This document shows, one piece after another, positions 23,463 through 36,278 of a stretch of 64,000 bases of DNA. The stretch's first letter is position 1; each line of letters opens with the position of its first letter. The position numbers and the translations under genes are program-made. A model generated the notes under the pieces. That model worked only from the letters and a program-made list of their open reading frames with translations. It did not search any database and had not been told where the DNA came from. The stretch is taken from NCBI RefSeq assembly GCF_000150275.1, contig NW_002060957.1, positions 1,321,512 to 1,385,511 on the forward strand, read 5' to 3'. The DNA comes from Trichoplax adhaerens (taxonomy: Eukaryota > Placozoa > Uniplacotomia > Trichoplacea > Trichoplacidae).

Positions 23463-25430
23463 GAAATGATTAAGTTACTTCTAAACACAAAATGGAGAAC
23501 TGAAATAGTCAAGAGTGTAAATTTTATGTTAAAGAATATTTGATTAGATAATATTAGCTTTATCATAAATAATTATATTACCAGATCTGTATGAATTTAA
23601 AGAAAGATGATATTTTCAATTTTGTGATCATATGCTTGGCTATAATCTACCTAAATTGATCATGATTGCTTTCGATTAGCATGTTTTAGCTTCGTCAATC
23701 ATCATGTATAATTTATTTCATTATACAGTACATTTCACATTTTAGAATTTAATACTTTAATATTATGCATCAAGGCATTCTTGTAAAGGTAAAATCTATT
23801 TTCTGATCCTACACTCAAAATAATTTGTAATTGATACTTAATAATCTGCGTACGTCATTGATCTCTTGAAACAGTCTATCAAATATGAAATTTTTAATGA
23901 AATACAAGGATTATATTTATAATTTTCTTCTTCGCATCGCATTTATTTCATTAAAATTGTTCAACGTGTTCATTTTCCCTCAAGTAACGAAATACTGAAA
24001 TTAAGCAAATAAATTAAATTTTGCTATTAATTGCTATGATAATTGTAAAAATGTAAGTAGCCAGCAAAGTGTATGTTTTGAATCATTCTTTGTTAGCATC
24101 AATAGCTGGATAATGTTGATATTTGGCGTGAGATTTTAACCGATGACTTCAATTTTCGGCCTGATTTGGTAATTTATAAAGTGCATGTATGCAATTGTTT
24201 CACTGCTGCTACTGCAGCCATATTTTCGCAAATTCGTATATTTATAAATTGATAATAATAAACGATATTAAATAATACCGAAGTACTGCTCAGATTTATT
24301 TTCCACTAATTGAAAATTCTCATAAGACAGCAAATATCTCTTATACGAGCATTTCTTTATTGAAAACATTTATAATTTTCGATATTATAAACGCGATACA
24401 AATTATAAAGGATTAGTTAGTAAAATTATGCTATCAGCGGTATGTTTTCTAGGCTACACACTTTATAATTGAATTGTAGTCATAATGCAAAAACTACTAT
24501 ATATATCACGTCTAAAGCTCGATCCGGCTATTATGTATAATTACATTATAGCCGGGATTCAGGCTTTAGCCGAGACATATAGACGTATAATGTTATTAAA
24601 TTATGAAAATGAACTCAAATATTTATCTTGAAGCCTAACCCTTAGTTACTAAAGGTTGCTAAAGTAAGAATTTTAGCAGCAATTTAGGATGCGCTGTTTT
24701 TTCTAGCAACAAAATTATAGATATTATTCATTGAATAGAAATATCAGGGGCGAAACCATCAGTAATTATAATCCAATTATCCTTATCAAGCCTAGAAAGC
24801 ATACAATATACTATACAGTAGAAGTAACGCGCATGAATTCAATGTGTAATAAAGTTCCGTCTGTGGTAATAGGCAATTACAATCTTTACTTGCGATTAGT
24901 TATTACATACTAAGCTAATTTTTTTGGATATAAATTAATTATTAGTAACTGCAATACACATTTTTAATTAATATTTAAATAGACCTCGAACGTATTAGAA
25001 GTGATCTAGAAATTTTTTAATAATACTATTTATAATCTAGTAAAAGAAACTTGTTTTAGAAATAGTAGTATCGATATTTATAATTTTATTATTAACATAC
25101 CACCGCTGCGAATGTATGCTTTACAACTTGATTCAAACCAAGTCGTTAGGTTAATATGTTCTTGACTAAAGTTCATGACATTTTAAATACTATTCATTTA
25201 TACCTTGTTTAATAAAGAACGCTTATCATGATGCTAATTCTGTTATGCAATCACATCGAACGCTACTATAAATATAATTAGACAAGTAACGTTTTAACTG
25301 ACATAGTATCAGGTTAATCTTTCTGAAAGCTCATCTTGAATATGAAACTGCCTAAATGTTATCGATAGCCATAGTCGGTAGATACAATACCACTATAAGT
25401 TCGGATCTATATAATTTAACTATGGACTAT
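23463..25430. other. Spacer with one imperfect palindrome
   Basis: No gene is recognised. At about 24508-24586 an imperfect inverted repeat pairs CTAAAGCTCGATCCGGCTAT with ATAGCCGGGATTCAGGCTTTAG, a small hairpin or MITE-like relic. Confidence 0.5.
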
Positions 25431-25439
25431 ATATATCAG

Positions 25440-25920
25440 TCTAAAGCGGATTAGCTACGCTATTAGCATCTGAATGATCTACATTTTTCGTAACTGGATG
25501 ATCTATACTATTAGAGTATGAGCGATCTGCATCTTTCGGAAGCAGGATATCCATGTTGTTAATCTATGAATGATTAGCATCGGTCGGAAGTGAATTATTT
25601 AGGCCATTAATATACGAACGAATTACTTATTTCGAAAGTGGATTATTCATGGAATTGGATGGATTATTTATGCTGTTTAGATAGGAATGATCTGCATCTT
25701 TCGGAAGCGGATTATTTATACTGTTAGTGTATAAATGATCTGTATATTTCGAAAACGGATTATCTTTGCTGTTAGCATATGAGTGATCGACATCTTTCGG
25801 AAGCGGATTATCCACGGAATTAGCCAATGAATCATACACATTATTTAGATATGGATTATTTGTGCCGTTTAGATAGGAAATGTCGACTGGAATCAACTGT
25901 AGTGATACAATAATATTCAT
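25440..25920 (-). repeat. 48-bp minisatellite with partly open minus-strand frame
   Basis: On the minus strand a 16-codon unit of the type NPLPKDADHSYxNSxx recurs about eight or nine times. The first copies (25627-25920) are in one open frame behind an acceptor-like GTATCACTACAG. The rest, down to about 25440, contain stops and frame changes. This could be the decaying end of a protein repeat domain or a pure minisatellite. Unit similarity at the amino-acid level is clear; function is unknown. Confidence 0.7.
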
Positions 25921-26091
25921 ATTATGTAGGCTAGCACTTGTAGAGTCTAGTCAAATGCAATGACTTATTTCAGGTATTACTCGGATGATCATTCAGTGCC
26001 AATGTCATATTTTCAATTTTTTTTATCTTCCTTAATAATTTACGTTATGAATGCATGATTTTATGTCTCAGAATTAGCTGCTGGATATAGT

Positions 26092-26418
26092 TCAGTCCAG
26101 GCTTGCAATAGCAGTGATCGCTGCTGATACCTTGGCTAACAATTCCTGACTTTTACATTGTCTCATCTCACTCAGGCGCATATAATTCGGTTCAGTTTTA
26201 CATGAGTTGGAGTTGTCGGTGGTTTCCGATCCATTGGCTAGAGACTTCTTGCCTTTAGATTCTTTGACCATGTTTAGGTTAATAGAATTTAGTTCAAGGT
26301 TATAAGGGTTGATGCCGTTACGGATTACTGATGCTTTTTCTAAAAATTCCTGGCTTCTAGCTCTCTCACCAATAAGTGTTGTAGTTGATACTGTTGGAAA
26401 TCTCTCATAAGCTGACAA
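26092..26418 (-). CDS. Hypothetical 3' coding exon with tyrosine motifs
   Basis: An open minus-strand frame ends at a stop at 26092-26094 and has no true ATG start (it opens at TTG). It is hydrophilic, with NPYNL and NYMRL tyrosine motifs and two similar segments, RSQEFLEKAS and KSQELLAKVS. An acceptor-like TTGTCAG at its start would give phase 1, the phase of the receptor tail exons on this strand, so a cytoplasmic tail of a further receptor is conceivable. No transmembrane exon was found upstream. Product unknown. Confidence 0.35.
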   Translation of the reverse strand: MSAYERFPTVSTTTLIGERARSQEFLEKASVIRNGINPYNLELNSINLNMVKESKGKKSLANGSETTDNSNSCKTEPNYMRLSEMRQCKSQELLAKVSAAITAIASLD

Positions 26419-26419
26419 T

Positions 26420-29400
26420 TTCCTCGTTTTAAACGAATTTATGGATAAAGATAATAAACTTAATCATAAATCAACATTTATCATTTTATTATTTATTACA
26501 ATCATAGGTAAGCATAGTTAATTAAGTTTACTTTTCTGTCAATTGCAATTTGTATACATAATAAATTTGCAAGAGCAATGAAACATCGTGTCAAGACAAG
26601 CGAGCAGAATTTTATAGATACCGATTCTGCTTTCATAATAAGTTATGAGTCCTTAATTAATTACATGGTTAGGGATGATTTAATCGACTATCTATTACAA
26701 ATGCATGTATTACCTTGCCACGATTGTATTGCTACTGGGTAAAAATTAAATTAAATTTTCGGAAGTCCACAGTAAACTGTGAATTTTATGTTAGAAAATC
26801 AGTGCCACGTCAATTACTTCATGGATGACGATAATGACTTGGTTAATTTAAGCTTTCTTTTCTACTATGATTACATTCTAAGCAGTATGACATTTTGCAG
26901 GGCAAACTATGGTACTATAGCTGAAAAGTTGAGTACAAAATTGGAATACTTTCTAAACGCAGAAAGCTACAAATCTTAGATTTTGGTATTTAATTTACAA
27001 GTTGCAATACCTCAGCCTCTAATGAACTAATGTAGTGGTTTAAGCGCTGTTCTACGATTTTACTACTAATCTTAATGGCGACACTATCATATCATAGATT
27101 CACAGCCTGATATGAAACGGAAGTATATCGTTACAAAATCAATGCTCGCGATAAACTTTCTTCGATGACTATGAAATCACTACCGCTATCATCAGACCAT
27201 TTAGACAATGATAGTATACATAAAATAAAATTTATTTAGCAAGGATTCACTTGCTTTGCATTTTTAAATCAATAAATTAATTTCAATGTCTTAATAATTC
27301 GATTGATTTTTAAATGTTATTACATTCTCATATGAAATAAAATACTTTTACTCCTGACTTTAAGTTTCTTACAACTACAACTCTGGCACGCATACTAACC
27401 CATTTACTTAGCAATGGAACAATTTCTGAACAAAGTGATTCTTGCAATAGTTGTGCATTGACTCTTGCCTATGAAATGGAGTCAATATTCTGCGGTAGTA
27501 ATGATACTGCGCATCTCATAACTTAAACTACAGTCATGATTAGTTTTACATTATGACAACCATAACGTCTAAAAATTTCTATTTTTAGAAGTGGATGAGT
27601 ATAAGCATACCATTTAATATTGGTCATGGCAATCCGGCAGCATTGCTACCTAAATTATTCTTGCATTTAAATACGGCAAGTCAATTCTATGGCTATTAAA
27701 TGTAGCAAATCGTTCAGGATCAAGTATAAACTGTAGTAAAAAGTGTTTTTTATCGCTTTGATTCGCAATTCTTCAACTAGAAATTTAAGCCATGAAAATT
27801 GAGCAAATATATGAGACAAACAGTTGTAGGGCAACTCTGCATTCAATCTAAAAAATATCGTTTATCAATAGACCATTGCAATGAACGTGTAATAATTTCT
27901 TGTTATTACTTACATAATCCTATATTTGACTATCAGATACAGCCTTAACTGGCGAATCCCAGTCTTATACTAGAAACAGTAAAATTGTGCCGTTTATCCT
28001 ATCAGCCATATACTGTACGACCGCAATTAGCTGACATCATTACAACTACCTGTAAGGGAAGAATTCTTATTTCTTTCCTTCATAATAAAGATTAAAAAAT
28101 AGTTAAAATTAAGTGAACAATCGACTATATCAGCAATGTGATTCAACTTATTTATAACGCAAGATCAAATATTTTTATATAATGTATTACTCAGGAATTA
28201 AGAATTACATTAGTGCATTACTTTAAAACAGAACTTGAATTGTGTTTTGTATTACTATCTAGAATTGTACTAGCAACCATGTTGAAAGTTGTTACTGCTC
28301 TCAATTAGCATTGAAGATAGGAAATGAAACAAATAGTTAAATTTATTGTAAAACTAGCTACGTACTACTATGCTCTTGATTTAACGAAAAATCGTGGCTT
28401 ACATACGTACGCCGTTCATAATCATAACGTAATATTTACAAGTTGCAACGTAAGTTAGTATTAGATTGTAAACAATTAGCCATGTTTATTATAGCGTACA
28501 GTAGTTAAACCTTCCACATTTATCATAAGCTTTACTTAGTAACTCATAGCTATAGGCTGTAATTTAAGATTTTACATTAGAATACGAATGACTATATACG
28601 CATAGGAAGGTGTGGAGTCAATATTGCCGCTAGAGGCAAAAATAAATATTTAGCCCGTATAATACGAAATATTTTGTTCATGGCACTTTGGTAGGCAAAA
28701 ATCATGTTTACATAGACATAGCAGCAATTATCAAATTGGATTATAAGTGATCCTCTGTAAAATGTTGTTAGTAGTAATAATCTAAATAGTTGCTAAATAA
28801 GGCAGAATGTCGCGGTGCGGATTGAGACAGCAACCGATACGAAGAGCATATAAACAAGCAGCGTTAGATTGTTGCGTAGTTGAATCTAAAACTTGTTCTA
28901 GTAGTTTTACTCGGCTACAATAGAACTGTTAGTGGATTATCTTTGCATATATATCGAACATACTTTTAATTTTCTACGAATTTTGGAATTTCGTAATTGA
29001 CTATATTACAAATACATGTCTACATCTTCGTAGCTTTGACAGCTACTGTTTACAGAAATATAGTCAAAATATACAAATTCAAGAAATCAAACGAAGAAAT
29101 AGCCTGATATTTATTATCTTTACTGCTTAAGTGAGACTATTATATCTAGCATTATAATTTAATATGCAGTTGCATTTAGAGATGTTGCACATTACTTCAG
29201 TTGCAAGCGGTCATAAGGTACGTCTTGTTTACAGAATGGAAGGAAAGATATCTCGAAACCACGTTATTCTGTATTCGAGTGATTATATTGACGCATACTA
29301 GATTATTACGTTTCTTAAATATCCTCAGAGTATATTGGAAATGCTGTTTAAGTCCTATAATTTAAATGGAAGTAAGTACTAATAGCTTATGATGTGCAAT

Positions 29401-29960
29401 GTTGATTAATTGATCCAAGGTATTTCGATGTTAGCATATCTTATCGTGTTAAGTACGAGTAAGTATTTTGAACGTATTAGCGTACACTGGTTGTCTAGCT
29501 TTTACATAATATCGAATCACAATTATCGATTTTTTTAGATATAAGATTAAGTGTTACCAAGCTATTAATCTACTGATGAGTGTAGATCAAATAATAACGA
29601 TAGCAGTATGTATAGGACATTTGATATGGTTTTTAATAATACAATATATATAGAATTCATGTATTCTGCAAAATAATTGATTTTGCAAATTGGCGGTAAC
29701 TTTAAATACAACAATTGCGAAATTAAGATTGTATACTAGAAGCTTAATTAATAATTTTGAATCTCGTATTCGTTAATTTACGTAAATTAGAAAAGGATAT
29801 TGGTATGCAGATTTACAAGGGGCTGTTATAGTGAATTAATCTAGTAACTTTACTAACATACTGATAATCATTTAAACTTTAATTGCACTACAGTCTTGGT
29901 AATCAAACTAAAATACAACCTGAAATAATATACAAAACCAAATAAAATTTTTTCAGAATA
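26420..29960. other. Spacer, nothing recognised
   Basis: AT-rich. A plus-strand ORF at 26779-26979 (66 codons) has no domain or splice support. Confidence 0.45.
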
Positions 29961-29967
29961 GAAAATT

Positions 29968-30317
29968 TCAAGTAAGGCATAGAATGCCATCATAAATGGG
30001 CTCATACGTAACTGGTTCGGGATGATTTGAAGTAGAATCTGAATTTCTTTCTATATCTGATGAGATCGAATCAGGTAATGGAGGCAAATCTCTCTCAATC
30101 ATATGTGATGCAGAACTAGTAACATTTTCATTTGAGCTCTTTGTATTTCTGTAATTTTTCTTTAAAAATAAGGCAATGAGGATAATAATTAAGAGGATAA
30201 GAGTAAGTGAACTGATGTATTGCCATTCTAACGTTGCTTGAGAAGCATATCTAGGCGTACCAGTAGTAGGACATCGAGATTCAGGTAGAAGAGTACTTTC
30301 GTTAGTAGTTAGACCTG
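29968..30317 (-). CDS. Receptor 1 exon: transmembrane helix and tail
   Basis: Acceptor TTTTTCATCTGAATCAG. A short juxtamembrane region with one Cys leads to an 18-20 residue hydrophobic helix, Lys-Lys stop-transfer and a tail with a proline box and paired tyrosines. Stop TGA at 29968-29970. Confidence 0.78.
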
Positions 30318-33300
30318 CTGATTCAGATGAAAAAGTAATAAATGTTTAGTGCTGCTATAATTATAGAAATAGCAGGTATAAATACTAATGCTAAAATAAA
30401 ATTATAATTTATGGCTCATTTAGCTAATGCACGCCTGTAGATTATCTATAGCATTATTATGCACATTAGTTTCTCTGGCAGTTGCTAGTTAATTGGTTCT
30501 GTTTTTAAATAACTGGCGCTTATATACTTTCACAAAGAACGCAAAACTTTATCACGATGTTCTCAATGCACTAGGTATATTAGAGCTGTGATCTAAGTTG
30601 TAATATTTCACTTTGTGATCTCGTATGCATTTATATTTAGAGTTGCAGAATGATTGCCTAAATTTACCTTACAATTATAATAATTTGGTTTTACAATACT
30701 ATACACATATTCTGTTCACTAATTAATTAATATTAGATTTAGTAATCTATTGAGCGCTTTTCAATTAAATTCCTTTATCATTTTTGGATTTTGTTGTGTA
30801 TTTGTAATAGTTACAGTGTAATATTGTTATTATTTAATAGATGTACAATTAGAACTTATATTTGCTAAATTAGATTTATTTTTGCTACGAAGCAGTACAA
30901 ATAATTTGTACACATTTTTGTACTTTGTAATATAACAACTAATTATTTTTACAAATTGATAATAAAAATTTTATGAAAGTCCGTTAATAGCGACGAAATT
31001 GTTGTCTTCCTAAAATTTTCCTTGCTATCCTAACATGATGAAGAAAGTTTGATAATGCTTCGTATGCATTATACAAATTTCATACCTCCCTCATCGTCTG
31101 TATTACTTAGCGTGGCTAAATAAAATTCTTGGATTGTTGTATTGTCGCTGGTGATATTAGCTTTAGCACTGTTCGCGTACCAAAAATAGACTGTATTAAA
31201 TCGAAGTTGCTTGAAGCTTATTCTCATAGTAGTACTTTTAACGTGAAACTTTCGTATAGAAGTTCGAAAGAAAATAATTGTCACACATTAGTTAGTATCT
31301 TGCCCTATAAAAATATATCCATTTTAACAATGCCGCAGTGTAATGAATAATAGCATTAACTCTGTATGCATACATCATTTTGAAGAAAAAATTTTAGAAA
31401 GTAGGGTTAAAAACATCTAAATTTTATTATATTAGAAACTAGTAACGATCTATTCAGCAAAACATTAGCTATTTGTACTGTATACATTCTTATTTAATGC
31501 TAATTCTAATTCAAAAAATCTTGAAAGTAAGCAATGCTGTTGATCTCTGCAAGTTTGCTTTTACCTTTCTAGGTGTCGTTGTTGAATCATTTTCCAAAAG
31601 GTAGAAATTGTACCAGTAGCTGATTGTACAAGTAGCCTGTTTGAAGCAAATAAAATCTACGACTTCCTGATTATATCTAATGATAGTAGTACAATTTTTA
31701 AGCGGTTGTGGTTTAACTAGAAGAGTGAATAGCAAAGATATAGTATTAAAGAGTGTCATTAGTAGTTGGTAACAGCTAATTTGTTTCGGACAAAATTCAT
31801 GGATATAGCAGTTGTTGGATTGGCGAAAGTGATATTTTTAATATTTGTAGTTCACAGTTTAACCGTAATTGAAAAAAGAATTGATTTTAATAACTTTTAG
31901 TGGAATTATGATGAAATATGCGGTAATAGACTATGTTAAATTTTTAGCTTTATGTTTTAAATTTACTAAAATATTTTAATAGATTTTAGTGGTATTACTG
32001 TAGTGTGTTTAATTTTCACTGTAGTCTTGACATATTATTAAAATATGGATATTTTGTATTATACCAAATATAGATAGCTTTACAGTCTATTTCAAATACA
32101 GTACACTCAAACATAGCTCGTTATGTTAAGTTATTCGCAGCATTTATGGCCTTCGCTGTTTCCTTCAATTATTCACTATTACTGTGTCTGCTTATGGTAA
32201 ATTTCATATTTAATTCTACAATCCTGCTCTCTGCGTGTGTTCTTTCTCTTAATCTATAAATACTGGTGATTTCGGTCTCAAATTTATTAGTTGCATTTGT
32301 TAGTGTCTGTATCTGCACACATTACTTCACGACAGCTTACAGTACATGACTGATCTACCAATAACTACCACAATGCAGCGTTATTATTTTCTACAATAAA
32401 TATTCCTTTTTCTAGTAAATACTTCGTGTATTTATTGTGAAATGTCTAAAGTTTCCACATCAACAGACTCTTCGAACCCTCCATCACAATTACAGTAATC
32501 AATGAACTTATTAACATCTAGGAATCCAAAACTCTCCTACGTGCGATGAAAATATAAAGGATAATACTATTATATGGTGTAAACTGAGTATGCTTCATTG
32601 TATCTAAAAATTGTTGAATCTGTTTAGGTGTACTTGTTTCTATATCTGATAAACTGATATTGTGATAATCAATATGGTAATAAATTCATAAAATGCTTAA
32701 TCTATTTTAAGAGATTTATAGATATTTCACAAATCTACTTACATGAAATATTCGAAGACTTGTGACTGCAGCGAATTAGCGATGGTGATTTGGCTTGTTT
32801 ATGATAATGAAATGAAGTTATGATTGTATAAGTTATATTAAATCCTAACCATTTTGGCAGTAGTTGTAGCGAGCAATTGGTTTGCCTAGTGATATTGCAA
32901 ATAAATTTGCTGACTAAAGTAAAGCCTGGAGTGTGAACAAGATACCGAATTTGATATGCAACGGACTTTATGTAAGTTCTATCGATTTTTGGTGGGTGCC
33001 AATTAATCGACAAGCGGCTGCATGCAATGGTAGCGGTTATATTGGTTACTGTAGATGATGTTCCTACAATAAAGAGGAATTGCAAAACAAAGTTATTAAA
33101 TATTTTCGTATTGGGTGTCACAGATAGTTTTATGAGATGAATGGATGTTTTACTTTCGATAGGGCATTGATTATTATCATTCATAGTTATGGCAGGCGTA
33201 TTATTGCTAACAGATGGACCTGCATACAGAAAATATAGAACTTTATTTCGATCGTTACTTGAGAAACTTAAATATGGAGTATACTTCAATTTTACTCTCG

Positions 33301-34975
33301 ATTTATATGCAACGAATTTAAATCAACAGCATACATAAAAATTATTTAAATCATCTATCTGTTTGTAATAATTTGGAATAGATAAAAAATTGACTTTCTA
33401 ACGTGTAGTTTTGGTAAATTATTCTTACCTGTAGGGCTAATCGAATTAGTGGTATGGACAATATTTGAACTTGTTACAGTAGTTGTATTAACAATAGATG
33501 GCGTTATATCTTGGGATGACGTTGTGGCTGCTGTTAATGCAGTTATACCAGCATTTTTTATTTCAAAACTAAAGATGCTGCTATTACTACTTAGTTCGCC
33601 GTATATTTCACTCTGAATGTACCAAATAAACGTCCCATAGCAATCCTTGGAGCACCCAATTTCCGCAAAAGTTAACTCCTTCATTATTTCTTTCTTCACT
33701 TTATACTATTAAAATATTTTGGCATATCTTTTAAATTCGGATAAATAATGTCTTTAGGAAATTTATAGTACTACAGTGGATTGTATTTCTACAAGAGAAA
33801 GCTTAAGGTCGATTTATGTCAGTTATAACCGTTATAAATTAACATAATTTTTATTCCCGCAGCTACTGAAAGCCACAATTCATATTCCGCTCTGCTTATT
33901 ATATATTTGAAGAGATACTTTCAAAATGGATGTCGATATTACTGTGATTAATCTTTCTCTGCTATAAAAATATAGTTACCTGTCTATATTGATCGCTGGA
34001 AAATTTTTCGTTAATGTGAAATATATATTGATGTTCCACTCCATCAAAGCAAGTGTCATGTTCTTCGCACCACAATAACAACTTTTGTTTATTGTAGATG
34101 ATGTCGGTATGGCAATTCCTTGGAGCTTTTGGTGTAACTAAGTAACAAATCATCAAAACAGATTAAATTAGATTCATTAATAGAGTAAGATAATGCAGCA
34201 CATTTATTGTTCATTTTACGTTAATTACAATTAGATATGTTATTAAAAATTCTCAAGATTTATTAGCATTTCTTGCATATACGCGTATGCTTTATAGAGT
34301 TTATTAAATGTATGGAATATTCAAAAATTTAAACTGCTACCATAAATCACGTTGTTTAAAATTTTCTATTTAGTAACTGGTTGTATGCAGATAATTGAAT
34401 TTCTGTTAGAGCCTTAGAAATTCATGTAATATTAGGATTAGGGTTTTTACACTATATCATATTAATTGTATTATTAATGTAAGAAACATACTATTAGTAT
34501 CGGAGAAAAAATTTAATGATCATTATGTTGTCATTCGAGAACAAAAATAATGGCTCGGAAGATTCCATTTATAAGATTGCAATGCCACTTCTACAGCTTT
34601 AATTTCTATCCGGTAAGTAATTGAAATTTACTGCATATTTGACTATCAATTAAATCTTACATTTCATAGCTGAAAATAATATATAAACTTCGCTGATTGA
34701 ATTAAGCTTGTTGTTAGCAAGAGCCTCAATCTTGAACTTGAATGTTGCATCATTCCATTTTCGATTGATTGGAATAGTGCAAGCATAAGTAGTTGACCGA
34801 TTACCATAATTACAGGCAGTACTCCACTTGGGATCGCCTTTACTGGATCTGCTTATTATTACATATTGAATCCAGTAATGAATTAAAAATGAGCAATACC
34901 GCTGATTGGAAGGTGGGTACCAAGTAACTTGAACATGATTACAGATAGTTCTAGCTCGAAGTTGAGTAACTGGTT
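29968..34975 (-). CDS. Receptor gene 1: two-module FN3 single-pass receptor
   Basis: Minus-strand exons in order: 34661-34975, 33980-34137, 33429-33705, 32743-33063, 31565-31716, 31086-31248 and 29968-30317. All six joins keep frame (phases 1,0,1,1,0,1), giving 577 residues from the first recognised exon to the stop at 29968. The order is FN3(4-Cys), split FN3-like domain, Thr-rich stalk, FN3, split FN3-like domain, one transmembrane helix (ISSLTLILLIIILIALFL), and a ~65-residue tail with LPPLPDS and YEPIYDGI. The architecture resembles a type I surface receptor such as a class I cytokine receptor, but no WSXWS is present. The signal-peptide exon was not found. Ligand and pathway are unknown. 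Confidence 0.75.
31086..31248 (-). CDS. Receptor 1 exon: second half of second split domain
   Basis: Phase 0-1: starts at Phe, contains YFWYANS, ends GGGAG/GTATGA. The acceptor CGAAAG is chosen by comparison with paralogues, where this exon also begins at Phe in genes 2 (both copies). Confidence 0.62.
31565..31716 (-). CDS. Receptor 1 exon: first half of second split domain
   Basis: Phase 1-0, 152 bases: PLKNC, CFKQATC (C-x5-C) and YWYNFYL. Donor AAAG/GTAAAA. Confidence 0.72.
32210..32365. repeat. Dispersed repeat in receptor 1 intron, pair of 41120-41290
   Basis: Similar to 41120-41290 in the same orientation, sharing CAATCCTG-TCTCTGC-TGTGTTCT and CTATAAATAC, then a GGCAGCTTAC-like or GACAGCTTAC segment. 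It contains a TATAAAT-like box and lies in an intron of receptor gene 1. Confidence 0.55.
32743..33063 (-). CDS. Receptor 1 exon: FN3 domain 2
   Basis: Acceptor CTTTATTGTAG; donor TTCAT/GTAAGT. It has C-x6-W-H-P-P, YQIRY and C-x7-C (CNITRQTNC). The middle Cys of the family pattern is missing. Confidence 0.78.
33429..33705 (-). CDS. Receptor 1 exon: second half of split domain plus stalk
   Basis: Phase 0-1. The FIWYIQ strand F is followed by about 45 Ser/Thr-rich residues, probably an O-glycosylated spacer. Donor ACAG/GTAAGA. Confidence 0.72.
33980..34137 (-). CDS. Receptor 1 exon: first half of split FN3-like domain
   Basis: A 158-base exon, phase 1-0. It carries PRNC, then C-x5-C (CEEHDTC) and HQYIFHI. 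Donor GACAG/GTAACT. Confidence 0.72.
34661..34975 (-). CDS. Receptor 1 exon: FN3 domain 1
   Basis: Acceptor TTTATTTATTAG; donor AAAT/GTAAGA. It carries the family signature C-x6-W-x-P-P, a second Cys, an IQYV-type strand C and a later Cys pair. Phase 1-1. Confidence 0.75.
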
Positions 34976-34999
34976 CTAATAAATAAATCAAAGCTTTAC

Positions 35000-36278
35000 T
35001 TTTTTTATCAGCTGAGGTGAATTAAATTTGTTAGATGATAAACTGCTACATATATTTCATTCGATACGGTTACCTAACATTTTACATTTGCTGTTTTTGT
35101 TCAGATTTAAACTTGTTCCTACAAAAATGATGAAAATTGTAATTTATAATGCTTACTGCTATAATGAACTAGAAATTATTTCTGTGATTGCAATGCACTA
35201 ATTATTTCCTTCTCTATCTTATCAGATTTTGTCAAGAAAACTAAGTACAATGTAATAGCTGTTGTTCTACTACCTATAGCAGGTGCGTAGCGCTTATGTT
35301 ATGTATAATAGATTTACGAGTATAAAGCTAAATAATACTGTAAAATTCCGATTAGAAAACTTATTAAACTCCTTGTAATAATTCAAACTAGTATCCAATT
35401 AATATGTAAGCATCCTGATATCTATAAAATCTGACGTATTGTGTTACTTTTCTACTATTTATCCTATGGCCATTAAACTGTAGCACATGATTCCATGCCC
35501 ACTGCTTCAAGGTTTAATAACGAACAATATGAATGTTTGTAAATTTTGCAAGTTTCATCATTAATGTTCAAAGTAAGGAAATAAGTAAGTTTTACGATGA
35601 GTTACGATGCACATTGTGATTGTGCAGTAATTAGTATTAGTGATGGTATTGAGAATCATTTTTAGAATCTGAAACCTTAATAGAGTCATTTGTTGTATAA
35701 ATTTATCAGCTATCTAATCTACTTTTTTAAAGTGCTAATCAACAAAAAATTCGATCTTGTAAAGAGTATAGCATGAATAGTATAAGTGCACAGTTTCATC
35801 ATCAGCAATCATGAAATTGGCTTATAAGCATAGTGCACTATTCTACTTCTTAATGCTAGCGTTCTTCAATTACTACTGTAATTATCTGAAACTATGACAA
35901 TCCTAATAGCCACTTTTTACTGTTGTAATAAGAGGAGGGATGCAAATTCTTCTCCGTCAAGCATACTATCTATAAGCAATGCTTTTAAAAAGCAAAAATA
36001 CGCTAATGTAACCTCAGAATTGAAGAGTTTGCCACTGTATAAAGCTGACTAAACTATCTAAGGTATTTATCGCTTACTATCAAACCCTGTTTCTTGTAAT
36101 ATATGCTAATGCCACTTAGAGACAAAATTGACCTGTTCAAATGCTTTATCGCCGGTTTCTATAATTTCTTTACATATTGATATACTTTACATTGTACAGT
36201 GTACAGGCTTCGGCAATAATTAAGTTTCTGTACGATAGGAATTTCCGACTGAATTCGACTCGCAATTAAAAGAGGAAA
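35000..36278. other. Spacer upstream of receptor gene 1
   Basis: No minus-strand signal-peptide exon could be found here. The plus strand has two weak hydrophobic fragments: a signal-like mini-ORF starting at ATG 35811 (28 codons) and an acceptor-flanked stretch ending with VIAVVLLPIAG near 35280. Neither is supported further. Confidence 0.35.

Noticed and set aside
23000-23566. 188-codon minus-strand ORF
   Set aside because: Antisense to the Death-domain and terminal exons of the ZU5 gene; no domain of its own.
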